Part shown: positions 1 through 7,911 of the stretch, piece by piece
Layout of the letters: the number at the start of each line of letters is the position of its first letter
Position numbering within the stretch: the stretch's first letter is position 1
NCBI GenBank assembly: GCA_002937555.1
Contig: PTKB01000004.1
Span: 1 to 32,197, forward strand
Origin: Alphaproteobacteria bacterium MarineAlpha10_Bin2
GTDB taxonomy: Bacteria > Pseudomonadota > Alphaproteobacteria > UBA828
Length of the DNA stretch: 32,197 nucleotides
Direction of reading: 5' to 3'
Notes under the pieces: model-generated
What the model was told of the DNA's origin: nothing
The model's input: the letters and a program-made list of their open reading frames with translations, nothing else
Databases searched by the model: none
Made by a program: the position numbers and the translations under genes

Positions 1-204
1 CGGGTCGAGCCCGCCGGCGAGACCAATGCTGACCAGCGCTTCGGCGCCCGCCGACAGCAATTCGCGCGCCGCCTCAGCCGCGCGCGCTGTCCGCGCGCCT
101 GAGATCGCAATGCGCTGTTGAATTCCGGCGGCCGTTAAACAGCGCGCTTCATTTTGCAATCCGCAGATGAGGCCGGCATTGTGAAAGCCATCGGACGGCG
201 CCAT
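1..204 (-). CDS. hpnG: Hopanoid-associated phosphorylase/nucleosidase HpnG, N-terminal part (runs off the window)
   Basis: The first 68 codons are open, from an ATG at 204 to the window edge with no stop. The translation begins MAPSDGFHNAGLICGLQNEA and continues to SIGLAGGLDP. The early G-x-x-x-E element (GLQNEA) and the glycine-rich GLAGGLDP match the start of the purine-nucleoside-phosphorylase-like fold. HpnG is known to release adenine from adenosylhopane, giving ribosylhopane on the way to bacteriohopanetetrol. The gene starts 4 bases after the shc stop on the same strand, which fits a shc-hpnG transcription unit. The short visible length limits certainty, but the neighbour makes the family assignment strong. 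Confidence 0.8.
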   Translation of the reverse strand, partial: MAPSDGFHNAGLICGLQNEARCLTAAGIQQRIAISGARTARAAEAARELLSAGAEALVSIGLAGGLDP

Positions 205-208
205 GACG

Positions 209-2203
209 CTACATTCCGTAGCGCGTGCGCCGGTCGTTTTGGTCCTTCAGGGTGCGGTAGCGCGCCAACGCCCACAGCGGGAAATAGGCGCTATAGCCAT
301 GGTAGCGGAGGTAGAACACGCGCGGAAAGCCGACGGCGGTATGTTCCGCTTCATCCCATTTCGGCCCGCTGCGTTCGGCGCGGAGAAGAAAATTGACGCC
401 GTGTTTGACCGCATCGCTGTCCACCTCGCCCGCCGCCAGAAGGCCGAGCACGGCCCAGGCCGTTTGCGATGGCGTGCTCAGCTTAGTGAAGGATCCCTCG
501 GTGCGCTCGGGATAATAGCTCTCCCCCGTCTCGCCCCAGCCGCCATCATGGCGCTGTTTCGATTCAAGCCACTCGACCGCTTTGCGCACCGCGGCAGAGT
601 CCACCGCAACGCCGGCAATCGCCAGCGCGCATAAGGCCGACCAGGTGCCGTAGACATAATTGGTGCCCCAGCGGCCGAACCAGGAACCGTTTTCCTTCTG
701 CTCGCGCAGTAGAAAATCGAGGCCCTTTTTAATTGCTGGATGTTCCTCGGCGTACCCGAGTTGCGCCAGGAAGCCGATGCAGCGGGCACTGACATCGACG
801 GTTGGCGGATCGAGCAGCGCGCCATGATCGGCAAACGGAATGTGATTGAGATAATATTTATCGTTTTCGGCGTCGAACGAACCCCATCCGCCGTTCGAAC
901 TTTGCATGGCTTCGATCCAGGCGGCGGCGCGCTGTACCGGTTCGCGGTATTTCTCCCGGTCGGCGCGGTCGAGCGCCATGGCGACCACCGCCGTGTCGTC
1001 GACATCGGGATAATGATCGTTGTTATATTGAAAGGCCCAGCCGCCGGCCGGCGCATCGGGGCGGGTAGCGGCCCAATCGCCGTTAACGCCGGTAATCTGG
1101 CGCGCCGCCATCCATTCACTGGTGCGCCGCATCTCCTCCCCGTCCGCTTCCGCACCGGCCTCCAGCATCGTTAGCGCGGCAAGACTGGTATCCCAGATCG
1201 GCGACATACAGGGCTGGCAATATTGGCTGCCGTCTTTGGCTTCGCTCAGCAGCAGGTCGAGAGAGCGCCTGACCGTCTTGCGGGTTTCATGCTCGCGCGG
1301 ATAGCCGATGCTGTCCAAAACCATGAGCAAATTCGCCATCGGCGGAAAAATCGCGCCGAGGCCATCTTCGCCGTTTAATCGCTTCATGCACCAGGCGAGC
1401 GCTTCGTCGACGCCGCGCCGGCGGAGCGCCATCGGCATGATTTTTTCATAACCCTTCAACAGCCGGTCGATGCCGAGAAAGACCCGTCCCATCCCACGCT
1501 GCTCTTGAAAATAACCCCGCTCCTTAAACGCCGGCGTTACGAACAATTCGGCGATATCGACTTTGCGCGGATTTCTCGCCCGCGGTCGCAACGTCATGAG
1601 AACGAGCAGCGGCACCAGGGTGGTGCGCGACCAATAGGAAATCTTGCTGAGGTGAAACGGAAACCAGCGCGGCAGATACATGATCTCGATCGGCATGGAC
1701 GGCACGGCGCGCCACGGCACCTGGCCGAACAACGCCAGCGTCGTGCGGGTGAACACGTTGCACCGCGCCGCACCGCCATGGGCGAGCAAGGCTTCCCGCG
1801 CCTTTTTCATATGCGCCGCATCCGGGTCGTCGCCGATTAGCTTCAGAGCGAAATAGGCTTTAACGGTGCAGCTGATATTGAATTCGCCGCCATGAAACAG
1901 CGGCCAACCGCCATGTTCGCCCTGGCGCGAGCGAATATAGACCGCGAGCCGCGCTTCGGTGGCATCGTCGACTTCATCGAGGAAATGATTGAGCAGGACA
2001 TATTCGGAAGGGATCGTCGCATCGGCTTCGAGTTCGAACAGCCAATGTCCGTCGTCGCGCCGCGCCGCCCGCAATTCACCGGTGGCATCTTCGATGACGC
2101 GTTCCAGTTCACCGTAGGCCACCGATGGAATCGCACCATCTTCAACCGCCGCACGAGTTGGTATGGATTTGTCGCTTCGAACGGATTGCAAGACTTCTGT
2201 CAC
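209..2203 (-). CDS. shc: Squalene-hopene cyclase
   Basis: This 664-residue protein has the usual length of bacterial squalene-hopene cyclases, which fold squalene into hopene and diplopterol at the inner membrane. The catalytic DVDDTA motif, which protonates the terminal double bond, is at residues 400-405. Several QW-type repeats are visible, for example SNGGWGSFD, ENGSWFGRWG and HDGGWGET. The N-terminal membrane-facing region contains LPRWFPFHLSKISYWSR. The start codon is GTG with only a weak upstream Shine-Dalgarno site, so a start a few codons away cannot be excluded. It lies 30 bases after dxs and 4 bases before hpnG on the same strand, suggesting one unit for precursor supply, cyclisation and side-chain processing. 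It is often called hpnF. Confidence 0.97.
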   Translation of the reverse strand: MTEVLQSVRSDKSIPTRAAVEDGAIPSVAYGELERVIEDATGELRAARRDDGHWLFELEADATIPSEYVLLNHFLDEVDDATEARLAVYIRSRQGEHGGWPLFHGGEFNISCTVKAYFALKLIGDDPDAAHMKKAREALLAHGGAARCNVFTRTTLALFGQVPWRAVPSMPIEIMYLPRWFPFHLSKISYWSRTTLVPLLVLMTLRPRARNPRKVDIAELFVTPAFKERGYFQEQRGMGRVFLGIDRLLKGYEKIMPMALRRRGVDEALAWCMKRLNGEDGLGAIFPPMANLLMVLDSIGYPREHETRKTVRRSLDLLLSEAKDGSQYCQPCMSPIWDTSLAALTMLEAGAEADGEEMRRTSEWMAARQITGVNGDWAATRPDAPAGGWAFQYNNDHYPDVDDTAVVAMALDRADREKYREPVQRAAAWIEAMQSSNGGWGSFDAENDKYYLNHIPFADHGALLDPPTVDVSARCIGFLAQLGYAEEHPAIKKGLDFLLREQKENGSWFGRWGTNYVYGTWSALCALAIAGVAVDSAAVRKAVEWLESKQRHDGGWGETGESYYPERTEGSFTKLSTPSQTAWAVLGLLAAGEVDSDAVKHGVNFLLRAERSGPKWDEAEHTAVGFPRVFYLRYHGYSAYFPLWALARYRTLKDQNDRRTRYGM

Positions 2204-2233
2204 GATACCGGCCGGGCCCAGACCGTCGCGGGC

Positions 2234-4147
2234 TTAAGCCCTCAAATCGGCCATAGCCGAATTGCTGCCGAGCGTCGCCAGCGCGGTGTTGACGATATCG
2301 GTGGTGGTCATGCCGGCATCCTCATACATGCCCTGCGGCGTGCCGTGCGCGATGAAACGGTCGGGCAAGGTCATTGGGCGAATCTTGAGGCCGTTGTCGA
2401 GCAAGCCGTCCTTGGCGAGGAACTGCAGAACATGGGCAGCAAAGCCGCCGATCGCGCCCTCCTCAATGGTAATCAACACTTCATGCTCGCGCGCCAGGCG
2501 GCGGATCATGTCTTCGTCCAGCGGTTTGGCGAACCGCGCATCGGCGACGGTGCAGGAGAGACCGTGAGTTTGCAATTCATCCGCCGCTTCGAGGCTTTCT
2601 TTTAAATGCGCGCCCAGTGAGAGAATCGCGATCGACGCGCCTTCGCGCAAAATCCGCCCCTTGCCGATTTCGAGCGCCGCAGGCACCTCGGGAATTTCAA
2701 CACCGATCCCTTCGCCACGGGGGTAGCGGAAAGCACATGGCCGGTCATTGATTTCCACCGCCGTCCGCACCATGCGCGTGAGCTCCGCCTCATCTGCCGC
2801 CGCCATGACGATGAAGCCCGGCAAGGTGGCAAGATAAGTGACGTCGTAGCTCCCGGCATGGGTCGGACCGTCGGCGCCGACCAGCCCGGCGCGGTCGATG
2901 GCGAAGCGCACCGGCAGGGACTGGATCGCCACGTCATGCACGATTTGATCGTAAGCGCGCTGCAGGAAAGTCGAGTAAATCGTCGCGAACGGTTTTAGCC
3001 CCTCGGTCGCCATACCGGCGGCAAAGGTAACCGCGTGCTGCTCGGCGATTCCGACATCGAAGGCGCGGTCGGGAAATGCCTTGGCGAACTTATCGATGCC
3101 GGTTCCGCTCGGCATGGCGGCGGTGATGGCGACGATATCCTTGTCGCGCTCGGCCTCCTTTATCAGCGCGTCGGCGAACACGCTGGTATAGCTCGGCGCT
3201 TTCGCGGCGCCTTTCTTCTGCTCTCCGGTGACCACATCAAATTTTGCCACGCCATGATATTTGTCGCTCGACGTTTCCGCCGGCTCATAGCCCTTGCCTT
3301 TTTGCGTCACCACATGGATAAGCACCGGGCCGGGCGTCTCGTCGTCCTTGACGTTCTTGAGGATCGGGATGAGGTGATCGACATTGTGGCCGTCGATCGG
3401 GCCGATATAATAAAAGCCCAATTCTTCGAACAGGGTGCCGCCGGTGACCATGCCGCGGCCATACTCTTCGGCCTTGCGCGCCGCCTCGCCCACGGGGCGC
3501 GGTAGTTTCTTCGAGAAGTGCTTGGCGATCTCACGCAGGCTGCGATAGGTGTGGCTCGACAGAAGGCGTGACAAATAGGCGTTGAGCGCGCCCACCGCCG
3601 GGGCAATCGACATCTTGTTGTCGTTGAGGATGACGATCAGGCGGGCATCCATCGCGCCGGCATTGTTCATCGCCTCATAGGCCATGCCGCCCGACATGGC
3701 GCCGTCGCCGATCACCGAAATTACATTGCGTTTTTCGCCGCGCATTTCGCGCGCCACCGCCATGCCCAAGCCCGCCGATATGGAGGTCGAGGCATGGGCG
3801 GCGCCAAACGGATCGTATTCGCTTTCGCTGCGCTTGGTGAATCCGTAGAGCCCGCCCGGCTGGCGCAGGGTGCGAATTTTATCCCGCCGTCCGGTCAGAA
3901 TCTTATGCGGATAGGCCTGATGACCGACATCCCAAATGAGGCGGTCGTAGGGGGTGTTGAAGATATAATGCAGGGCGACGGTCAGTTCGACCACGCCGAG
4001 ACCCGCGCCGAGATGTCCGCCGGTTACCGACACCGCGTCAATCGTCTCCGCGCGCAGTTCGTCGCAAACCTGTTTCACCTCTTTGATCGAGAGGCCTTTA
4101 AGATCCTGTGGCGTCTGCACACGATCCAGTAAAGGTGTATCCGGCAT
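2234..4147 (-). CDS. dxs: 1-deoxy-D-xylulose-5-phosphate synthase
   Basis: This thiamine-diphosphate enzyme condenses pyruvate and glyceraldehyde 3-phosphate, the first committed step of the MEP isoprenoid pathway. With the chosen start it has 637 residues, close to the E. coli enzyme. Seen are His45 in GGHLGAG, the ThDP/Mg motif GDGAMSGG...NN (148-162) with NDNKMSI (175-181), and the catalytic Glu369 in GIAEQHAVTF. The frame opens earlier (4201), but the ATG at 4147 has AAGGAGGGG at 9 bases' spacing, and the protein then begins MPDTPLLDRVQTP as in homologues. Its position just upstream of shc ties isoprenoid precursor supply to hopanoid synthesis. Confidence 0.96.
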   Translation of the reverse strand: MPDTPLLDRVQTPQDLKGLSIKEVKQVCDELRAETIDAVSVTGGHLGAGLGVVELTVALHYIFNTPYDRLIWDVGHQAYPHKILTGRRDKIRTLRQPGGLYGFTKRSESEYDPFGAAHASTSISAGLGMAVAREMRGEKRNVISVIGDGAMSGGMAYEAMNNAGAMDARLIVILNDNKMSIAPAVGALNAYLSRLLSSHTYRSLREIAKHFSKKLPRPVGEAARKAEEYGRGMVTGGTLFEELGFYYIGPIDGHNVDHLIPILKNVKDDETPGPVLIHVVTQKGKGYEPAETSSDKYHGVAKFDVVTGEQKKGAAKAPSYTSVFADALIKEAERDKDIVAITAAMPSGTGIDKFAKAFPDRAFDVGIAEQHAVTFAAGMATEGLKPFATIYSTFLQRAYDQIVHDVAIQSLPVRFAIDRAGLVGADGPTHAGSYDVTYLATLPGFIVMAAADEAELTRMVRTAVEINDRPCAFRYPRGEGIGVEIPEVPAALEIGKGRILREGASIAILSLGAHLKESLEAADELQTHGLSCTVADARFAKPLDEDMIRRLAREHEVLITIEEGAIGGFAAHVLQFLAKDGLLDNGLKIRPMTLPDRFIAHGTPQGMYEDAGMTTTDIVNTALATLGSNSAMADLRA

Positions 4148-4239
4148 GCTGAGCATCCCCTCCTTGTGGCGCGCGGGACCTTCACGGTTTTTCTTTTCCA
4201 CGACTCCGCGCCACCAGTAAATTACACCAACTCAGGAAA

Positions 4240-4260
4240 CGAGCAAACGCCTTTTGCTCG
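4240..4260 (-). terminator. Candidate hairpin terminator after the PagL-like gene
   Basis: A perfect 8-bp stem (CGAGCAAA / TTTGCTCG) with a 5-base loop lies 40 bases past the stop of the pagL-like gene. Read on the minus strand it is followed by only GTTTCC, so the U-tract is short. It may be a weak intrinsic terminator separating this gene from dxs. Confidence 0.4.
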
Positions 4261-4300
4261 AATTCTGTGGAGAAGTTTTTGGTTAAGCTGTTGAAATCGC

Positions 4301-5236
4301 TTAAATACGGTAGGTGTATCTGAGGCCGAAGGTATCCAGACCCTCATTATTTTCATCGATGCCGGCGTTCGAAATATGATCCAGATGAAGCGATATGCCG
4401 TGATGATCGTCGACACGGTAGCCAAACTCTAATGATTCGCGGAAAAGAATCGGCAAGCCCAATTCCTTGCGATCCAACTCTTCGGTGTCGGTTTCGCCGT
4501 CATGGAGCGCCAGGCTCAGGCTTCCGCCGGCAAAGAATCCCCACCCCAGATCGAAAATCCAGGTGCCGCCCATATAGAGCTGATTGGTGTTGCCGTCGGT
4601 ATTGTAGTGGCCGCCGATATGCGGCTCGGGAGATTGCAGAAAATCCCACAACCAGCCGCCAAAGGGCGTAAATCTGATTTCCATATTGACGTCCGCGCCG
4701 GATTCCTTGCGGTTTCCGAAAGCGCCAACATCATGCCCGCCGCCGCCGATAACGATGGCGCTCAAGCCGAATTCCTCGCCCGAATCCATCGCTTCGGTGT
4801 TGGTGTATGAGGCTCTGGACTCATCCGTTTCCGCTGCGGTGCGCACCAGGAGCGGTGCGGATGCGGATTGCGGAAGGTTGGCTTCGCGCCGCGCAAGATC
4901 GGCATACCCCGGAAACGCGGCGGTGACGGCGTTGGTGACATAATTACGATGTCGCGGTGCGGATGCCATCGCGGTGCGGAGAATAGCAGTGGCGTCCCGG
5001 GGGTAGATTGCCAGCGCCGATATGACGCTCGCGCTCAGCCGCGTCGACGCGGCTCGGCGCTCAAAAAGTGGTGTCGTCGCCGTCGCTTCCGCGCGTTCCG
5101 CCGCCCTGCCAGCCGCAGCGATGTCGCGCAAAATATCGCCCGGTATCCCGGGTTCCTGAGCCGCCACGCCGCCGCTCAATACCGCGCCCAGCCACAATCC
5201 ACCCGCCACGATCAGGGCCCGCCAAATCACCGCCAT
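4301..5236 (-). CDS. PagL-type lipid A 3-O-deacylase (acyloxyacyl hydrolase family) with N-terminal helical extension
   Basis: A 311-residue outer-membrane protein with a clear signal peptide (residues 1-26, ending GGVAAQ). The C-terminal half (about 155-311) looks like the PagL beta-barrel: alternating amphipathic strands, a GGTWIFDLGWGFFAGGSL stretch, the family signature HISNAG (287-292) and a final strand GLRYTYRI. PagL removes the 3-O-linked acyl chain from lipid A; its known catalytic set is His, Ser and Glu. Here His287 and Ser289 are present, while the place expected for Glu (12 residues after Ser) holds Asp301. Residues about 35-120 form an extra alpha-helical region with loose repeats (AIYPRDATAI, ASAPRHRNYV, AAFPGYADL) not part of PagL. 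It sits near hopanoid genes, another outer-membrane lipid function. Confidence 0.82.
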   Translation of the reverse strand: MAVIWRALIVAGGLWLGAVLSGGVAAQEPGIPGDILRDIAAAGRAAERAEATATTPLFERRAASTRLSASVISALAIYPRDATAILRTAMASAPRHRNYVTNAVTAAFPGYADLARREANLPQSASAPLLVRTAAETDESRASYTNTEAMDSGEEFGLSAIVIGGGGHDVGAFGNRKESGADVNMEIRFTPFGGWLWDFLQSPEPHIGGHYNTDGNTNQLYMGGTWIFDLGWGFFAGGSLSLALHDGETDTEELDRKELGLPILFRESLEFGYRVDDHHGISLHLDHISNAGIDENNEGLDTFGLRYTYRI

Positions 5237-5269
5237 ACGAATCCTGCTTCCAAAACCAGTTTCGCTTCG

Positions 5270-5298
5270 CTTGTAGTGTTTCGGCGTCCGACTGGCAA
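5270..5298 (-). promoter_or_regulatory. Candidate sigma-70-type promoter for the PagL-like gene
   Basis: On the minus strand TTGCCA (-35, 5 of 6 to consensus) is separated by 17 bases from TACAAG (-10, 4 of 6). The implied start lies about 25 bases before the ATG at 5236, leaving room for the GAAGCAGGA ribosome site. Identified by eye only. Confidence 0.35.
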
Positions 5299-5329
5299 CA
5301 CAATGGTAATTTTCGCAGTGTTTCAGAAT

Positions 5330-5758
5330 TCAAAATGGCAGGCCGTCGCGGCGCTTGTGGCGGTGGTAGGTCAGCGCCAATTCGATGCAGTGGCGGAGCG
5401 CGTCTTCGGGCGGGTCTTCATCGACGTTGAATTCGACGCACCGCTTACCGTCAAAGCGCAAAACGTCCGCGTAAAATTCCCGATAGGTCGCCAGCAGCGA
5501 CGTTTGGCAATGAACGAACAGGCAATATTGACCCGGCTTCGATTTGTTTTGGTCAACGCGGATGGTGGTGCCGCTTTTCGATTGGCTCGTGAGATAGCTT
5601 GGCTGGCCCCATTTCAAGGTTTCGTCCAAGGGGCCGACTCCTTCGAGCCCCGCCGCCGTCTCGAAGATGAGTTGGCGCAACCGCATTAGCTTCGCTCTGA
5701 GTTCGTTGGGATAGCCGCGAAAGACCTGTTCGACGGCCGAACTCTGAAACGGTTTCAT
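5330..5758 (-). CDS. DUF1801 domain protein (YdhG/CyaY-like fold)
   Basis: A cytosolic protein of 142 residues. Features typical of DUF1801 are the early helix with YPNELRAKLMRLRQLIFE, the segment ETLKWGQPSYLT, the strand TTIRVDQ, the CLFVHCQTSLL stretch and a C-terminal helix rich in His/Arg. Some members of this fold are iron-chaperone-like, but no specific role is established and I assign none. The frame can open at a GTG at 5773; the internal ATG at 5758 is preferred because GGAG precedes it by about 9 bases and the product then starts MKPFQSSAVE. It points away from cutA; the shared 81-base gap should carry both promoters. Confidence 0.75.
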   Translation of the reverse strand: MKPFQSSAVEQVFRGYPNELRAKLMRLRQLIFETAAGLEGVGPLDETLKWGQPSYLTSQSKSGTTIRVDQNKSKPGQYCLFVHCQTSLLATYREFYADVLRFDGKRCVEFNVDEDPPEDALRHCIELALTYHRHKRRDGLPF

Positions 5759-5839
5759 GCCAGCAATCTCCACAGGCCATTTGCACGCCGCGCGAATGTA
5801 TTATGACCGGAACAATAGCGGCGAAGGAGTGACGCGATC

Positions 5840-6163
5840 ATGAAGCCTGTCCTCATCTACATCACAACCGCGAGCGAGGCGGAAGCAAAAGAAATCGCGC
5901 TCTCTCTTCTAAACGCGCGCTTGATCGCTGCGGCGAACATCATCCCGGGCGCCATCTCTCTCTATCGTTGGTGCGGCGAAATCGAGGAAGCATCGGAATG
6001 CGTGTTGGTGGCGAAAACACGCGGCGAACTGGCGGATGCGGCGGTCAAACAGGCCGAGAAAATGCATTCCTATGAATGCCCCGGCATCCTCGTGCTTCCG
6101 GTATCTTCCGGCAGCGAAACCTATTTCGATTGGATCGCCGCCGAGACGGGCGATTTGAAATAG
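5840..6163 (+). CDS. cutA: Divalent-cation tolerance protein CutA
   Basis: A complete 107-residue CutA1, matching the family length. It starts with the ferredoxin-like strand VLIYITTAS, followed by AKEIALSLLNARLIAAANIIPG, the core strand SLYRWCGEIEEASECVLVAKT, and the C-terminal HSYECPGILVLPV with YFDWIAAET. CutA forms trimers and was linked to copper tolerance in E. coli; its true role is not settled. AAGGAG precedes the ATG by about 10 bases. Its last 43 bases overlap the end of hpnA on the opposite strand. Confidence 0.92.
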   Translation: MKPVLIYITTASEAEAKEIALSLLNARLIAAANIIPGAISLYRWCGEIEEASECVLVAKTRGELADAAVKQAEKMHSYECPGILVLPVSSGSETYFDWIAAETGDLK

Positions 6164-7140
6164 CCGTTTTCGGCGAACCAGCGCACCGCGTCCGTCAATG
6201 CTTCTTCGGCGGAGCGCGATGAAAAGCCCAGATCGCGCGCCGCCTTGGCGGAAGAGAAGAACATGCGCTTGCGCGCCATTCTTAATGAATCGACCGTCAG
6301 GCGGGTTTCCGTTCCGCTGAGACGCGCCCACCCTTCCGCGGCATAGGCAAAAGGCAAGAGCATACGGTTCGGCAAACGCACGCCGGGCGCCGGACGGCCC
6401 GTGATGCGCCCGAGGGTGAGCAGGATGTCGCGGAGGCTCAGGTTCTCGCCGCCGAGGATATAGCGCTCTCCCGGTTTGCCGTGCTCGAACGCCAGCAAGT
6501 GGCCCTGCGCGCAATCATCGACATGCACCAGATTGAGGCCGGTATCGACATAGGCCGGCATTCGGCCGTTGACGAAATCGACGGTGATGCGCCCGGTTGG
6601 AGTCGGCTTGATATCGCGCGCTCCGATCGGCGCTGTCGGATTGACGATCACCGCCGGCAAGCCGTCGTTCGATACCATCTCGCGCACCGCCTCCTCGGCG
6701 AGATATTTCGAGCGCTTGTAATGGCCGGTCATATCGCCGAGGCCGACCGGCAGGTCTTCATCGGCCGGCGTCCCGTCTTTGCCGAGGCCAAGTACGGCGA
6801 CACTGGAGGTATAGACGATGCGCGCCATCCCCGCCTCGCCCGCGGCACGCATCAGATTTCGCGTGCCGTCCACATTGATATCGTAAATCTCCTTAGGCTT
6901 CGGAATCCACAACCGGTAATCCGCGGCAACATGGTAGAGCGCATCGCAACCTTTCACCGCCGCCTTCAGCGAAGCGCCATCGGTAAGATCGCCGGTGACC
7001 CGTTCGATATCGAGACCGTCGATATTGCGGCTGTCGCTCCCCTTGCGCACAAGCGCGCAGACTTCCCGGCCCTCGGCCACCAGCAGACGCAAGACGGCCG
7101 AGCCAAGAAAACCCGTCGCTCCGGTGATCAGCGTTGTCAT
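6121..7140 (-). CDS. hpnA: Hopanoid-associated sugar epimerase HpnA (NAD-dependent SDR)
   Basis: A 339-residue extended short-chain dehydrogenase. It opens with a Rossmann motif, TGATGFLG (residues 6-13), has Ser112/Ser113 in VYTSSVAVLG and the catalytic Tyr141-x3-Lys145 (YKRSK). It resembles dihydroflavonol-reductase-like epimerases, and the segments DYRLWIPKP, NVDGTRNLM and GERYILGGENLSL are typical of HpnA. HpnA is found in hopanoid clusters and is thought to act on the sugar or side chain, but its reaction is unproven. The open frame continues upstream, but the ATG at 7140 begins the Rossmann fold and overlaps the stop of the CDP-alcohol phosphatidyltransferase by 4 bases (ATGA), so the two are probably translated together. 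Confidence 0.88.
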   Translation of the reverse strand: MTTLITGATGFLGSAVLRLLVAEGREVCALVRKGSDSRNIDGLDIERVTGDLTDGASLKAAVKGCDALYHVAADYRLWIPKPKEIYDINVDGTRNLMRAAGEAGMARIVYTSSVAVLGLGKDGTPADEDLPVGLGDMTGHYKRSKYLAEEAVREMVSNDGLPAVIVNPTAPIGARDIKPTPTGRITVDFVNGRMPAYVDTGLNLVHVDDCAQGHLLAFEHGKPGERYILGGENLSLRDILLTLGRITGRPAPGVRLPNRMLLPFAYAAEGWARLSGTETRLTVDSLRMARKRMFFSSAKAARDLGFSSRSAEEALTDAVRWFAENGYFKSPVSAAIQSK

Positions 7141-7796
7141 TCCGGCGCGATTTCGTGTGGCCGGAATATTTCGCGGCGGTAGCGGATGAGGGCCCACAGC
7201 CCGAAGAGCGGCGCCCCGGCTGTCGCGAGAATAAGTATCGGTATAAGGCCGCCGCCCCAGATCGCCGGGCCGATCAGATACATGACATCTTCGACCTCGA
7301 AGCCGGCAAAGCGCGGCAGGCCGGCCTGCTTTTGCCCCATCCGGCCCTCGAGAAATTGAAACAGCGCGAACAACCCGGCGACCGATACTCCTGCAACAAT
7401 TCCCATGATCCAGGCCGCGTAACCGAGCCAGGAATCGGTCAAGCCGATACCGATCGAAACAAACAAAAGAATATGGACGATGACATCGGAGGCGAGATCG
7501 TAAAGATGGCCGGCACGGCTGCTTTTGCCGCTGAGGCGCGCCAACTCTCCGTCCATGTGATCGATGAAATTCGAGAGAAAAAACAGCCCTGCCCCCCAAT
7601 GGATCAACGGCGTCTCGCCATAGGCCAAGCAGCCGCACGCCGCCAGCCCCGACAACAAGCGCAAGCTCGTGATGTGATTGGGCGTGACGCGGGTATGCAC
7701 CAGCGGGCGCACCAAAAATCGCGCGATGCGCTGATCCCACGGCCCCTTGCGGCGCGGCGCTTTTGGCTTCTCTTCGATTTGCGGTTGATCGGTCAT
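7137..7796 (-). CDS. CDP-alcohol phosphatidyltransferase family protein
   Basis: A membrane protein of 219 residues. It carries the complete family signature D-G-x2-A-R-x8-G-x3-D-x3-D: Asp82, Gly83, Ala86, Arg87, Gly96, Asp100, Asp104, which binds metal and the CDP-alcohol. Hydrophobic segments around residues 45-60, 66-80, 105-125, 135-155 and 180-205 fit an integral enzyme. Such enzymes move a phosphoalcohol between a CDP-activated donor and an alcohol acceptor; the substrates here are unknown. It is translationally coupled to hpnA and divergent from a predicted nucleotidyltransferase that could supply its CDP-activated substrate. Housekeeping PgsA or PssA is less likely given this context. 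Confidence 0.85.
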   Translation of the reverse strand: MTDQPQIEEKPKAPRRKGPWDQRIARFLVRPLVHTRVTPNHITSLRLLSGLAACGCLAYGETPLIHWGAGLFFLSNFIDHMDGELARLSGKSSRAGHLYDLASDVIVHILLFVSIGIGLTDSWLGYAAWIMGIVAGVSVAGLFALFQFLEGRMGQKQAGLPRFAGFEVEDVMYLIGPAIWGGGLIPILILATAGAPLFGLWALIRYRREIFRPHEIAPE

Positions 7797-7911
7797 GCGA
7801 GCACGGGCGATGCGGTTGCGCCGAATTGGTAGGTGAGCTAAGAGCGTGAGCCATGATTATCCGCGACGAAGCGCATGCCCTGCAACAGCTTCCTGCCCGC
7901 AAGGCCGCTCC
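7797..7911. promoter_or_regulatory. Divergent intergenic region with a 23-codon reading frame
   Basis: This 115-base gap separates the phosphatidyltransferase and nucleotidyltransferase genes and should hold both promoters; no convincing -35/-10 pair was found. An ATG at 7853 opens a 23-codon frame (MIIRDEAHALQQLPARKAAP, then CER) that stops at 7922-7924, overlapping the ATG of the next gene in another frame. It has no good ribosome site. It may be chance or a leader peptide. Confidence 0.3.
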
